Of a DNA stretch of 64,000 nt, positions 1 to 7,997 are shown piece by piece. Source of the stretch: Pseudomonas lalkuanensis (lineage in GTDB: Bacteria > Pseudomonadota > Gammaproteobacteria > Pseudomonadales > Pseudomonadaceae); the NCBI RefSeq assembly GCF_008807375.1, contig NZ_CP043311.1:5560001-5624000 (forward strand). Direction: 5' to 3'. The position numbers were made by a program, and so were the translations under genes. Every line of letters starts with the position of its first letter. The stretch's first letter is position 1. Under the pieces are notes generated by a model that searched no databases, was not told the origin of the DNA, and saw nothing but the letters and a program-made list of their open reading frames with translations.

Positions 1-500
1 CAGATGTAGCAGTCGCGGTGATTGACCCCGGCGCGGTGCATGGTGCCGGTCATTCGCGCGACCTCGTCGATCAGCGCCCACTTCAGGCGCGCCGGCGGCG
101 GATTGCGTGGCCAGTCGACGCAGAAGTCCTCGAGACTGATGGTGGGTGCCAGCTCTTCGGTAACGATGAAGGAGTGCTGGCTGGCCGGATTGCTGCCGCG
201 TTCGCCGAAGGCGACGGCGGTCATGGTGGGCACGCCCGCTTCGTGCAGGCGCTGGATCGCCGCCCACTCCTGGCCGGCGCCCAGCACCGGAGCCTTGGCG
301 GTGATCAGGTTCTTGACGATTTCGCCCCAGCCGATGCCGCGATGGATCTTGACGAAGAAACCCTCGCCGTTCACCTCGGTGCGCAGGGTGCGACGCCCTT
401 CCAGCTCGCGATAGACCTGACCCTTGAGGGCTTCCACCTCGACAAAGGCGTCGCGGCCGGCCCAGAGGCGCTCGAACGGGGGCTTCAGGACAAGCTTCAT
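1..500 (-). CDS. waaP: LPS core heptose(I) kinase WaaP/RfaP (3' end cut by window edge)
   Basis: Inner-core lipopolysaccharide kinase that phosphorylates heptose I; it acts at the cytoplasmic face of the inner membrane and is known to be essential in P. aeruginosa. The visible 166 residues start MKLVLKPPFERLWAGRDAF and include RTEVNGEGFFVKIHRGIGWGE-type kinase N-lobe sequence and, near the edge, RAGVNHRDCYIC, the HRD-like catalytic loop of this kinase family. The ATG overlaps the waaG stop codon (ATGA), so translation is probably coupled. The C-terminal part lies beyond base 1. It is the fourth gene of the waaF-waaC-waaG-waaP series. Confidence 0.93.
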   Translation of the reverse strand, partial: MKLVLKPPFERLWAGRDAFVEVEALKGQVYRELEGRRTLRTEVNGEGFFVKIHRGIGWGEIVKNLITAKAPVLGAGQEWAAIQRLHEAGVPTMTAVAFGERGSNPASQHSFIVTEELAPTISLEDFCVDWPRNPPPARLKWALIDEVARMTGTMHRAGVNHRDCYI

Positions 501-1618
501 GGGCGCTCCGCGAGGATCACATCCGCCGCGTGCTGCGGCATGCTGTAGAGGTCGGCGTTGTCGGCGAAGGCCAGGCCATTGGTGCTCCAGCGCGCGCGGG
601 CAGCCGCGTCGGCGAGCATGTCGGCCAGCATCTGGTTGAGCGCATCCTGCTCGAAGGGGCTGGGCAGTACGCGGCCGCTGTCGGCTTCGGCGATGTAGTG
701 GGCGTAGCCGCAGACGTCGGTGACCAGCACCGGCAGGCCGGCCACCAGCGCCTCGAGCAGCACCGTACCGGTGTTCTCGTTGTAGGCCGGGTGGATCAGC
801 AGGTCGGCGCCCAGCAGGAAGCGCGGAATATCGCTGCGACCCTTGAGGATGTCCACCTGGTCGGAGATGCCCAGGGTCTTCATCTGCAGCAGGAACGGCT
901 TGGGATCGTCCTGGCCGATGACGATCAGCCGGGTGCGCTTCTTCAGCTCGCGAGGCAGCGCGGCCACGGCCTTGAGGCTGCGGTCCAGGCCCTTGGTCTT
1001 GAAGCCCGAGCCGATCTGCACCAGCAGCAGGTCGTCGTCGCCAAGCTTGAACTCACGGCGGAACTCGGCGCGAATGTCGTCAGCATTGGCCGGGGCGCGG
1101 CGATCCGCGGCAATGCCTGGCGGCAGCAGATGGAAGCGCTTGGCCGGCGTCGCGTAATGCTTGACGAACAGCGGCTGCTGCACCTCGGAAATCATCAGCA
1201 CTTCGGTCTTCGACTCGGGCGCGAACACCGCGCGCTCGTAGTCGGAGAAGTGCTTGTAGCGACCCCAGCGGCGATAGAGGCCGTTGCGCAGGGTCTGCGC
1301 CTTGTCTTCGAAGCAGGGGTCGGCCGCGTAGTAGACGTCCAGGCCCGGCATCTTGTTGAAGCCGATCACCCGGTCCACCGGGCGGTGCGCCAGGTCGGCC
1401 TCGACCCAGGCAGTGAATTTCTCGTTGCGCTTGTGGTTGAACAGCGCCTTGACCGGCGCGATCAGCACTTCGAAACCTTCCGGGACGTCGCCTTCCCAGA
1501 TCATGGTGTAGACGCGAATGGCATGCCCACGGCGCTGGCACTCCAGGGCGATTCGCATGAAATCGCGCTGCAGGCCGCCGAAGGGGAAGTACTTGTAGAG
1601 CACGAATGCCAGTTGCAT
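497..1618 (-). CDS. waaG: LPS core UDP-glucose:(heptosyl) alpha-1,3-glucosyltransferase WaaG
   Basis: GT4-family glycosyltransferase that adds the first outer-core hexose to heptose II. The 373-residue protein starts MQLAFVLYKYFPFGGLQRDF, with the glycine-rich acceptor loop after strand 1. The C-terminal half has the E-x7-E motif (ENTGTVLLE) of retaining GT4 enzymes, in HPAYNENTGTVLLEALVAG. The open frame runs further upstream into waaC, but family length and the start motif fix the start at 1618, which overlaps the waaC stop by one base (TGATG). The stop overlaps the waaP start. Confidence 0.95.
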   Translation of the reverse strand: MQLAFVLYKYFPFGGLQRDFMRIALECQRRGHAIRVYTMIWEGDVPEGFEVLIAPVKALFNHKRNEKFTAWVEADLAHRPVDRVIGFNKMPGLDVYYAADPCFEDKAQTLRNGLYRRWGRYKHFSDYERAVFAPESKTEVLMISEVQQPLFVKHYATPAKRFHLLPPGIAADRRAPANADDIRAEFRREFKLGDDDLLLVQIGSGFKTKGLDRSLKAVAALPRELKKRTRLIVIGQDDPKPFLLQMKTLGISDQVDILKGRSDIPRFLLGADLLIHPAYNENTGTVLLEALVAGLPVLVTDVCGYAHYIAEADSGRVLPSPFEQDALNQMLADMLADAAARARWSTNGLAFADNADLYSMPQHAADVILAERP

Positions 1619-2679
1619 CAGTGGATATCCTCGGTCAGCAGCAGGGCTTCCAGTTGGGTCGCCACGCGCTGCGGATTCAGCCGGGTGAAGCAGAGCGGCT
1701 GTTCGCGCTCCAGGTCGAACAGGCGGAGATCCTCCGCCGTCGGCTTGTAGGCGCAGGTCTTCTTCAGGCACGGCGCACAGGGGAAGTCGCTGCCCAAATG
1801 GATCTGCGACCGCCCATAGGCCCCGGTGAAGCCCGGGTTGGTCGGGCCGTAGAGCGAGAGGGTCGGCACGTCCAGCGCAGCTGCCAGATGACCGAGACCG
1901 GTGTCCACCGCCACGCAGGCGCGCGCACCGGCAACCACCTTGGCCATTCCCGCCAAGGATAACTTGGGGAGTACCGCGGCCTTTTCCAAGCCTTCGGCGA
2001 TACGTTCGGCGCGTGCCTTCTCCGTCGGATTGCCCCAGGGCAGGCGGACGTGCCAGCCATGGTCGCAGGCCCGTTCGGCGAGTTCGCGCCAGTATTTCTC
2101 CGGCCAGTGCTTGGTGTCCCAGGTGGTGCCATGGAGGAACAGCAGGTAGGGCGCGCCGCCCGGCGCATCGGCCAGTTGCGCACGGTTCAGGCCGTAGTTG
2201 CCCACCCCTTCCGGCAGCGGATAGTCCAGGGCCTGGGCGAACAGTTGGCGCACGCGCTCGACGGCGTGCTGCCCCCACGCCACGGGATAGCGGCGATCGT
2301 AGAAGCGGCTGGCCAGCGGCTCACGGGCGGAGTCGCGATCCAGGCCGACCACCGGCGCCTTGGTGTAACGCGTCAGCAGGGCACTTTTCACCAGCCCCTG
2401 GGCATCGATCACCAGGTCGTAGCGGGCTTCACGCAGGCGGCGCTTGAAGCGACGCCATTCACCGCTGCGAAGGGTCTGCCAGAGGTTCTTGCGCCAGCGG
2501 CGGATGGCCACCGGGATGACGTGGGCCACGGCCGGGTGCCAGGCGGGAATTTCGGCGAATCCTTCCTCGACCACCCAGTCGAACTGGATCCCGGGAATCG
2601 CCCGCGCCGCATCGGTCAGCGCCGGCAGGGTATGAATGACATCGCCCAGGGAAGAGGTCTTGATCAGCAGTACCCGCAC
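1618..2679 (-). CDS. waaC: ADP-heptose:LPS heptosyltransferase I WaaC
   Basis: GT9-family enzyme that transfers the first L-glycero-D-manno-heptose to Kdo2-lipid A. The 353-residue protein starts at GTG, giving MRVLLIKTSSLGDVIHTLPA, with the conserved catalytic Asp13 in the SLGD motif. A C-terminal VAVDTGLGHLAAAL segment and YGPTNPGFTGAYG are typical of the ADP-heptose binding half. The gene abuts waaF (waaF stop at 2680-2682) and overlaps waaG by one base, consistent with one polycistronic LPS-core transcript. The GTG start is forced by the lack of room for anything upstream. Confidence 0.95.
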   Translation of the reverse strand: MRVLLIKTSSLGDVIHTLPALTDAARAIPGIQFDWVVEEGFAEIPAWHPAVAHVIPVAIRRWRKNLWQTLRSGEWRRFKRRLREARYDLVIDAQGLVKSALLTRYTKAPVVGLDRDSAREPLASRFYDRRYPVAWGQHAVERVRQLFAQALDYPLPEGVGNYGLNRAQLADAPGGAPYLLFLHGTTWDTKHWPEKYWRELAERACDHGWHVRLPWGNPTEKARAERIAEGLEKAAVLPKLSLAGMAKVVAGARACVAVDTGLGHLAAALDVPTLSLYGPTNPGFTGAYGRSQIHLGSDFPCAPCLKKTCAYKPTAEDLRLFDLEREQPLCFTRLNPQRVATQLEALLLTEDIH

Positions 2680-3723
2680 TCAGCGACTCTCCACCAGTTC
2701 GAGCGGGTCCGGCACCAGGCGGTCCAGCGCTTCTACCACCGGACGCGGCTTGAGCTCGCGCAGGCAGTTGTAGTGGCCGAAGCGGCAGGTGCGTTCGAAG
2801 CAGGGGCTGCATTCCAGGCCAAGGCGGACGATCTCCACCTGCTCGGCCAGCGGCGGGGTGAACTGTGGCGAGGTCGAACCATAGACGGCGACCAGAGGGC
2901 GCCCCAGCGCAGCGGCCACGTGCATCAGCCCGGAGTCGTTGGACACCACGGCGCTGGCACAGGACATCAGGTCGATGGCTTCGGCCAGGCTGGTCTCGCC
3001 GGCCAGGTTCACCGCTTCCTCGCGCAGACCTGGAATCAGCCGCATGCGGATGTCTTCGCCGCCGGGATGGTCGTTCTTCGAACCGAACAGCCAGACCTGC
3101 CAGCCAGCGCGGATTTTCAGCTCGGCCACCTTGGCATAGTGCTCGGCGGGCCAGCGCTTGGCCTCACCGAACTCCGCCCCGGGGCAGAGCACCAGCACGG
3201 GACGGTCGAGCCCCAGGCCGAACTTGGCCAGGGCCGCTTCACGGCTGGCCGGGTCGATCCGCAGCGCCGGCCGCGAATAGGGCTTGGGCAGTTCCGCCTC
3301 AGGCTCGAAGGCCAGGGCCATGAAGCGCTCGATCATCAGCGGGTAGCGCTGCTTGTCGAGGACACGGATGTCGTTCAGCAGGCCGTAGCGCATCTCGCCT
3401 TTCCAGCCGGTGCGCCTGGGGATATCGGCAAACCAGGGCACCAGCGCCGATTTCAGCGAGTTGGGCAGGAGGATTGCCTGATCGTACTGCCCCACCAGGG
3501 ACTTGCCGATCTTGCGCCGGGTCGCGATGTCCAGCACGCCATGGCCGATGGGGAAACTCAGCGCCTGGCGCACTTCAGGCATGCGTTCGAGGATGGGCCG
3601 GCTCCATTCAGGGGCCAGCACGTCGATCTCGCAGTCGGGATGGCGGGTCTTCAGGCACTGGAAGAGTGTCTGCGCCATCACCATGTCGCCGACCCAGGAG
3701 GGTCCTACGATCAGAATCTTCAT
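2680..3723 (-). CDS. waaF: ADP-heptose:LPS heptosyltransferase II WaaF
   Basis: GT9-family paralogue of WaaC that adds heptose II to heptose I. I choose MKILIVGPSWVGDMVMAQTL (347 residues) as the start; a longer reading beginning MKLPF adds five residues encoded in the repeat region and lacks family support. Asp13 in the VGD motif is the expected catalytic residue, and SNDSGLMHVAAALGRPLVAVYG near residue 260 is the nucleotide-sugar binding signature. It is the first gene of the LPS-core operon, separated from ilvE by 94 bp that carry a large inverted repeat. Confidence 0.94.
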   Translation of the reverse strand: MKILIVGPSWVGDMVMAQTLFQCLKTRHPDCEIDVLAPEWSRPILERMPEVRQALSFPIGHGVLDIATRRKIGKSLVGQYDQAILLPNSLKSALVPWFADIPRRTGWKGEMRYGLLNDIRVLDKQRYPLMIERFMALAFEPEAELPKPYSRPALRIDPASREAALAKFGLGLDRPVLVLCPGAEFGEAKRWPAEHYAKVAELKIRAGWQVWLFGSKNDHPGGEDIRMRLIPGLREEAVNLAGETSLAEAIDLMSCASAVVSNDSGLMHVAAALGRPLVAVYGSTSPQFTPPLAEQVEIVRLGLECSPCFERTCRFGHYNCLRELKPRPVVEALDRLVPDPLELVESR

Positions 3724-3745
3724 AAAGGGCAGCTTCAAGCCTCAA

Positions 3746-3801
3746 GCGACAAGCCGCAAGCTCCAAGCAGTGGGTACCACTTGCAGCTTGCGGCTTGCCG
3801 C
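3746..3801. repeat. long inverted repeat between ilvE and waaF (AAGCTTGC-type)
   Basis: Two perfect 13-bp arms, CAAGCCGCAAGCT at 3750-3762 and AGCTTGCGGCTTG at 3785-3797, are separated by 22 bp and extended by three further pairs (GCG/CGC) across one mismatch. The spacer itself contains AGTGG-GTA-CCACT. The hairpin lies 3' of ilvE and 5' of waaF, both minus strand, so it could terminate or attenuate the ilvE transcript, although it lacks a T tract. Similar CTTGCAGCT/AGCTGCA sequence recurs between priA and argS. Confidence 0.7.
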
Positions 3802-3817
3802 GTCCAGCTCAGTCGGT

Positions 3818-4741
3818 TTACTTGACCAGGGTACGCCACTCGGCGTGAGCGGAAGTCTTGCCGGTCACCAGGTCGAAGTAGGCCTTCTGCAGCTTCTCGG
3901 TCACCGGACCACGACGGCCGATACCGATCTTGCGGCCGTCCACTTCGCGGATCGGGGTGACTTCAGCGGCGGTACCGGTGAAGAAGGCCTCGTCGGCGAT
4001 GTACACCTCGTCGCGGGTGATGCGCTTTTCCACCACCTTGATGCCCAGCTCGCCGGCCAGGGTCAGGATGGTGCTACGGGTGATGCCGTTCAGGCAGGAG
4101 GTCACTTCCGGGGTGTAGACCACGCCGTCCTTGACCAGGAAGATGTTCTCGCCCGAACCCTCGGCCACGTAGCCTTCCGGATCCAGCAGCATCGCCTCGT
4201 CGGCGCCACCGGAGATGGCTTCCTGCAGGGCCAGCATCGAGTTGATGTAGTTGCCGTTGGCCTTGGCGCGGGTCATCGAGATGTTGACGTGGTGACGGGT
4301 GTAGGAGCTGGTGCGCACCTTGATGCCGTTCACCAGGGCTTCTTCGCCCATGTAGGCGCCCCAGTGCCAGGCGGCGACGATCACATGGACCTTCAGGCCG
4401 GTGGCGCGCAGGCCCATGCCTTCGCTGCCGAAGAACACCATCGGGCGCAGGTAGGCGCTTTCCAGGCCGTTCTCACGGACCGCGGCGCGCTGGGCTTCGT
4501 TGATCTCTTCCTTGGAGAAGGGAATCTCCATGTTGAAGATGTGAGCCGAATCGAACAGGCGGTCGGTGTGGGCCTGCAGGCGGAAAATGGCGGTGCCGTC
4601 CGGGGTGTTGTAGGCGCGCACGCCTTCGAACACGCCCATGCCGTAATGCAGGGTGTGGGTCAGGACGTGGGTGGTTGCTTCGCGCCACGGCACCAGTTCG
4701 CCGTCATACCAGATCACGCCATCACGATCGGCCATCGACAT
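3818..4741 (-). CDS. ilvE: branched-chain amino acid aminotransferase IlvE
   Basis: Class IV PLP aminotransferase that makes the last step of valine, leucine and isoleucine synthesis and the first step of their breakdown. It has 307 residues, the usual length. The PLP lysine is K160 in TRAKANGNYINSM; the substrate and cofactor loops HYGMGVFEGVRAY (32-44) and GYVAEGSGENIFLV are intact. The start MSMADRDG is favoured over the in-frame ATG two codons later because GAGGAG lies 8 bases before it. The gene is 42 bp downstream of glnE on the same strand. Confidence 0.96.
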   Translation of the reverse strand: MSMADRDGVIWYDGELVPWREATTHVLTHTLHYGMGVFEGVRAYNTPDGTAIFRLQAHTDRLFDSAHIFNMEIPFSKEEINEAQRAAVRENGLESAYLRPMVFFGSEGMGLRATGLKVHVIVAAWHWGAYMGEEALVNGIKVRTSSYTRHHVNISMTRAKANGNYINSMLALQEAISGGADEAMLLDPEGYVAEGSGENIFLVKDGVVYTPEVTSCLNGITRSTILTLAGELGIKVVEKRITRDEVYIADEAFFTGTAAEVTPIREVDGRKIGIGRRGPVTEKLQKAYFDLVTGKTSAHAEWRTLVK

Positions 4742-4783
4742 ATTGCCAGCTCCTCAAGAATTCGATTGGTTCAGCCAGTCGAG

Positions 4784-7717
4784 TCAGTTCAGGCCCAACT
4801 CGCGCCAGATCCGCATCACGCCTTGGCGCTCCGCAAGGAACTGGTCCCCGCTCACCACACCGGGCTGCTTCTGCAGGGCCTGGCGGTGAGCCGCTGAACG
4901 ATAGGCTTTGTAGGCTTCCTGCAGCAGGCGCACTTCATCGCCGGACAGCAGTTTCGCCTGCTCCAGGCCATCCAGAATCCGGATGTTATCGGTGTAACGC
5001 ACCAGCTCGGGGTGCTGTCGTGACCAGGCCAGGGCCGCATATTGCACCATAAATTCGATATCGACGATACCGCCCGCATCCTGCTTCAGATCGAAGGCCG
5101 CCGCGGCCTCGAAGGCATTCGCAGCGGTGCCTGCAGCGGTTTCGCGGGTGCCGAGGTTACCGCGCATCTTGGCGCGCATCTCGCTTACCTCGGCCCGCAG
5201 CGTGGGCAGGTCGCGCTCGCGGCCGAGTACAGCCAGGCGCACCTGCTCGAAAGCGGCAGCGACCCGCGGCGAACCTACCAGGACCCGCGCACGCACCAGC
5301 GCCTGGTGTTCCCAGGTCCATGCTTCGCTCTCCTGATAGCGCTGGAATGCGCCCAAGGAGCTGACCAACAACCCCGCTGCCCCGGACGGCCGCAGGCGCA
5401 TGTCCACCTCATACAGGGCGCCGGACGTGGTCTGTGTGGTCAGCAAGTGAATGATGCGCTGCCCGAGGCGAGTGAAGAACTGCGCGCCATCGATGGGCTT
5501 GGCGCCATCGGTTTCGGCCTGGGGATCGCCATCGTGGACGAACACCAGGTCCAGGTCCGAACCGTGACCGAACTCCAGGCCTCCCACCTTGCCGTAGCCG
5601 ACGATGACGAAATCCGGGTCGCACAGGCTGCCATCGGCGCGCTTCGGCGTTCCGTACCTGGCCACGGTCTGGCGCCAGGACAGGGCCAGGACCTGGTCGA
5701 GGATGGCCTCGGCCAGCCAGGTCAGGTAGTCGCTCACCTTCATCAGGGGCAAGGTGCCGGCGATTTCCGAGGCGGCTACGCGAAGGCTGTGGGCCAGTTT
5801 GAAATGGCGCAGGGCCTCCATCTGTTGTTCCAGGTCGTCCTCGGGGATGCGCGTCAGGCGCTCACGCAACTCGGCTGCCAGTTCCGGCGCCAGCGGCGGG
5901 CGATAGAGGCGGCCCTCATTGAGCAGCTCGTCCAGCAGCAGCGGGAAACGGGTGATCTGCTCGGCGATCCAGGGGCTGGCGGCGCAAAGCTCGATCAGGC
6001 GCTGCAGGGCTCCGGGGTTCTCGCTCAGCAGCACCAGGTAGGCGGAGCGCCGCGCCACCTTCTCCACCATGGGCAGGACCCTTTCCAGCACCAGGTCGGG
6101 GTTACCGTGCTCAACGGTGAGGCTCAGCAGCCGCGGGATGAAGGCATCCAGCCGCTCGCGGCCAAGGCGCTGCATGGCGCGCACCTGGGGGCCATTGCGC
6201 AGGTCGGTGAGGCGGCGCCAGGCGGCGGCCGGCTCGGCGAAACCGGCTTCCCCGAGCTGGCGGCAGGCGGACTCCTCGTCCAGCGCCTCTTCCCAGAGCG
6301 GCAGCCATTCACCACCGATGCAGCTTTCGCCGTCGCTTCCTTCTTCTTCATCCGGGTCGGCGATCACCTGCTGGAAGTGCCATTCGACGCGTCCACGCCA
6401 GTACATCAGGCGCTCAAGGAAGGTCGCCCAGTCCTCGAAGCCCATGATGAAGGCCACGCGAGCGCGATCCAGGTCATTGTCCGGCAGCATCTGGGTCTGG
6501 CGGTCGGCGATGGCCTGCAGGGCGTGTTCGGTGTAGCGGAGGAATTCGTAGCCTTCCTTCAGCTCCGCCACCACGGGCGGCGGCAGGTAACCCTGGCCTT
6601 CGAGGGTATCCAGCACGGTAAGCAGAGGGCGCTGCTGCAGGCTGAGGTCACGTCCACCGTGAATCAACTGGAAGGCCTGGGCAATGAACTCCACCTCGCG
6701 AATGCCACCGGAGCCGAGCTTGACGTTCTCGGTCATGCCCTTGCGTCGTACTTCCTGCTGGATCAGTTGCTTCATCGAGCGCAGCGCCTCGATGGCGGAG
6801 AAGTCCAGGTAGCGGCGATAGACGAAGGGACGCAGCATCTGCAGAAGCTGGGCGCCGGCGGCCTGGTCGCCACCCACTACCCGCGCCTTGATCATGGCGT
6901 AGCGCTCCCAGTCGCGGCCCTGGTCCTGGTAGTACTGCTCCAGAGCGTTGAAGCTGAATACCAGCGGCCCCGAAGAGCCGTAAGGACGCAGGCGCATGTC
7001 CACGCGGAAGACGAACCCGTCCACGGTGATGACGTCCAGTGCCTTGATCAGCCGCTGGCCAAGGCGGGTGAAGAACTCTTGATTATCCAGGGCGCGCTTG
7101 GCGCCTTCGGTCTCGCCGCCTTCGGGGTAGCCGAAGATCAGGTCGATGTCCGAGGACAGGTTCAATTCATGGGCACCCAGCTTGCCCATGCCCAGCACGA
7201 CCAAATGCTGGGGCTGGCCGGAGCGATGGCCGACCGGGGTACCGAACTGGGCGCAATGGCGGCCATAGAGCCAGTGGTAGGCGAGGTCGATGCAGGCATC
7301 AGCCAGATCGGAGAGGTCGCGGCAGGTTTCAGCAAGATCGGCCTGCCGGGTCAGGTCGCGCCAGATGATGCGCAGCTGCTGGCGATTGCGATAACGGCGC
7401 AGGCGACGGCCAAGGTCATCCTCTTCCGTGCAGTCGACCAGCAATTGCGCGACCTGGGCGCGCAACTCGCCGGGCGCCAGCGGCCGCTCCAGTTCGCCGG
7501 AAGCGGCCAGCGCCAGCAGCATCGACGGATCACGCTGGGCCTGCTCTGCTACGAAATCACTGGCGGCGGTGACACGACCGAACGACTGCTGCCGTTCGTC
7601 GGACCAACCGGCGGAATCCTGGACCTGATCGGAGAGGGCAGTGCGGAAGGCAGACAGCGCCCGATCGGCGCTGGGCTGAAGGTTGGCCGGCAAGGCGGCC
7701 AGCGACGGCAGGCTCAT
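4784..7717 (-). CDS. glnE: bifunctional glutamine synthetase adenylyltransferase/adenylyl-removing enzyme GlnE
   Basis: Controls glutamine synthetase by adding and removing AMP in response to PII and glutamine. The 977-residue protein carries both nucleotidyltransferase domains: the N-terminal deadenylylase centre with NLSSDIDLIFGYPEGG (near residue 180) and the C-terminal adenylylase centre with FGHGSDLDLVFVHDGD (near residue 710), each with the paired aspartates. GAEPRT-type helical linkers separate them. AAGGAT precedes the ATG by 7 bases. It is divergent from aceE across a 280-bp gap. GlnE and the downstream gltBD genes both serve ammonium assimilation but are not in one operon. Confidence 0.97.
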   Translation of the reverse strand: MSLPSLAALPANLQPSADRALSAFRTALSDQVQDSAGWSDERQQSFGRVTAASDFVAEQAQRDPSMLLALAASGELERPLAPGELRAQVAQLLVDCTEEDDLGRRLRRYRNRQQLRIIWRDLTRQADLAETCRDLSDLADACIDLAYHWLYGRHCAQFGTPVGHRSGQPQHLVVLGMGKLGAHELNLSSDIDLIFGYPEGGETEGAKRALDNQEFFTRLGQRLIKALDVITVDGFVFRVDMRLRPYGSSGPLVFSFNALEQYYQDQGRDWERYAMIKARVVGGDQAAGAQLLQMLRPFVYRRYLDFSAIEALRSMKQLIQQEVRRKGMTENVKLGSGGIREVEFIAQAFQLIHGGRDLSLQQRPLLTVLDTLEGQGYLPPPVVAELKEGYEFLRYTEHALQAIADRQTQMLPDNDLDRARVAFIMGFEDWATFLERLMYWRGRVEWHFQQVIADPDEEEGSDGESCIGGEWLPLWEEALDEESACRQLGEAGFAEPAAAWRRLTDLRNGPQVRAMQRLGRERLDAFIPRLLSLTVEHGNPDLVLERVLPMVEKVARRSAYLVLLSENPGALQRLIELCAASPWIAEQITRFPLLLDELLNEGRLYRPPLAPELAAELRERLTRIPEDDLEQQMEALRHFKLAHSLRVAASEIAGTLPLMKVSDYLTWLAEAILDQVLALSWRQTVARYGTPKRADGSLCDPDFVIVGYGKVGGLEFGHGSDLDLVFVHDGDPQAETDGAKPIDGAQFFTRLGQRIIHLLTTQTTSGALYEVDMRLRPSGAAGLLVSSLGAFQRYQESEAWTWEHQALVRARVLVGSPRVAAAFEQVRLAVLGRERDLPTLRAEVSEMRAKMRGNLGTRETAAGTAANAFEAAAAFDLKQDAGGIVDIEFMVQYAALAWSRQHPELVRYTDNIRILDGLEQAKLLSGDEVRLLQEAYKAYRSAAHRQALQKQPGVVSGDQFLAERQGVMRIWRELGLN

Positions 7718-7821
7718 GGTCTATCCTTTCTGGGCTGCGGGCCGAGGCTGGACCCGTAGCTGGCGCAGCGGTGGCGGAACAGCTCTAACTCGGGGCTTTC
7801 AGCCGACTGCGCCGCGCAGTC

Positions 7822-7836
7822 TGTAGTTTTACTACG
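7822..7836. promoter_or_regulatory. operator-like palindrome 1 upstream of aceE
   Basis: TGTAGTTTTACTACG reads GTAGT-TTT-ACTAC as an inverted repeat. Its core matches the TNGTNNNACNA pattern recognised by the FadR/PdhR branch of GntR regulators. A second copy lies with its centre 52 bp away, about five helical turns. Which regulator binds is inference. Confidence 0.55.
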
Positions 7837-7873
7837 AAAGATTGTATCCAGAGTGCTGAAACCTTCGTCGATT

Positions 7874-7888
7874 TGTAGTAAAACTACA
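7874..7888. promoter_or_regulatory. operator-like palindrome 2 upstream of aceE
   Basis: TGTAGTAAAACTACA is a 15-bp inverted repeat (TGTAGT-AAA-ACTACA) and an exact fit to TNGTNNNACNA. The left six bases overlap TTGTAG, which could act as a -35 element. It lies 110 bp before the aceE start codon and is the reverse complement of palindrome 1 over 14 of 15 bases. Confidence 0.58.
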
Positions 7889-7997
7889 CGAGCCCGGTTC
7901 TACCCCCGGTAACAAGAATTTCGCCGCGACCGCCCCACAAGGCCGGCCGTGACCACTGGCATCCGATTCTGGAAGCCTTTCCGCCCTGGAGCAAGCC

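Noticed and set aside
1619..2278. upstream extension of the waaG frame (220 codons)
   Set aside because: It lies inside waaC and has no family similarity; waaG starts at 1618.
2050..3825. 591-residue plus-strand frame over waaC and waaF
   Set aside because: Antisense shadow spanning two well-supported genes and their junction.
5042..7759. 905-residue plus-strand frame antisense to glnE
   Set aside because: Shadow frame; glnE has both catalytic motifs on the minus strand.
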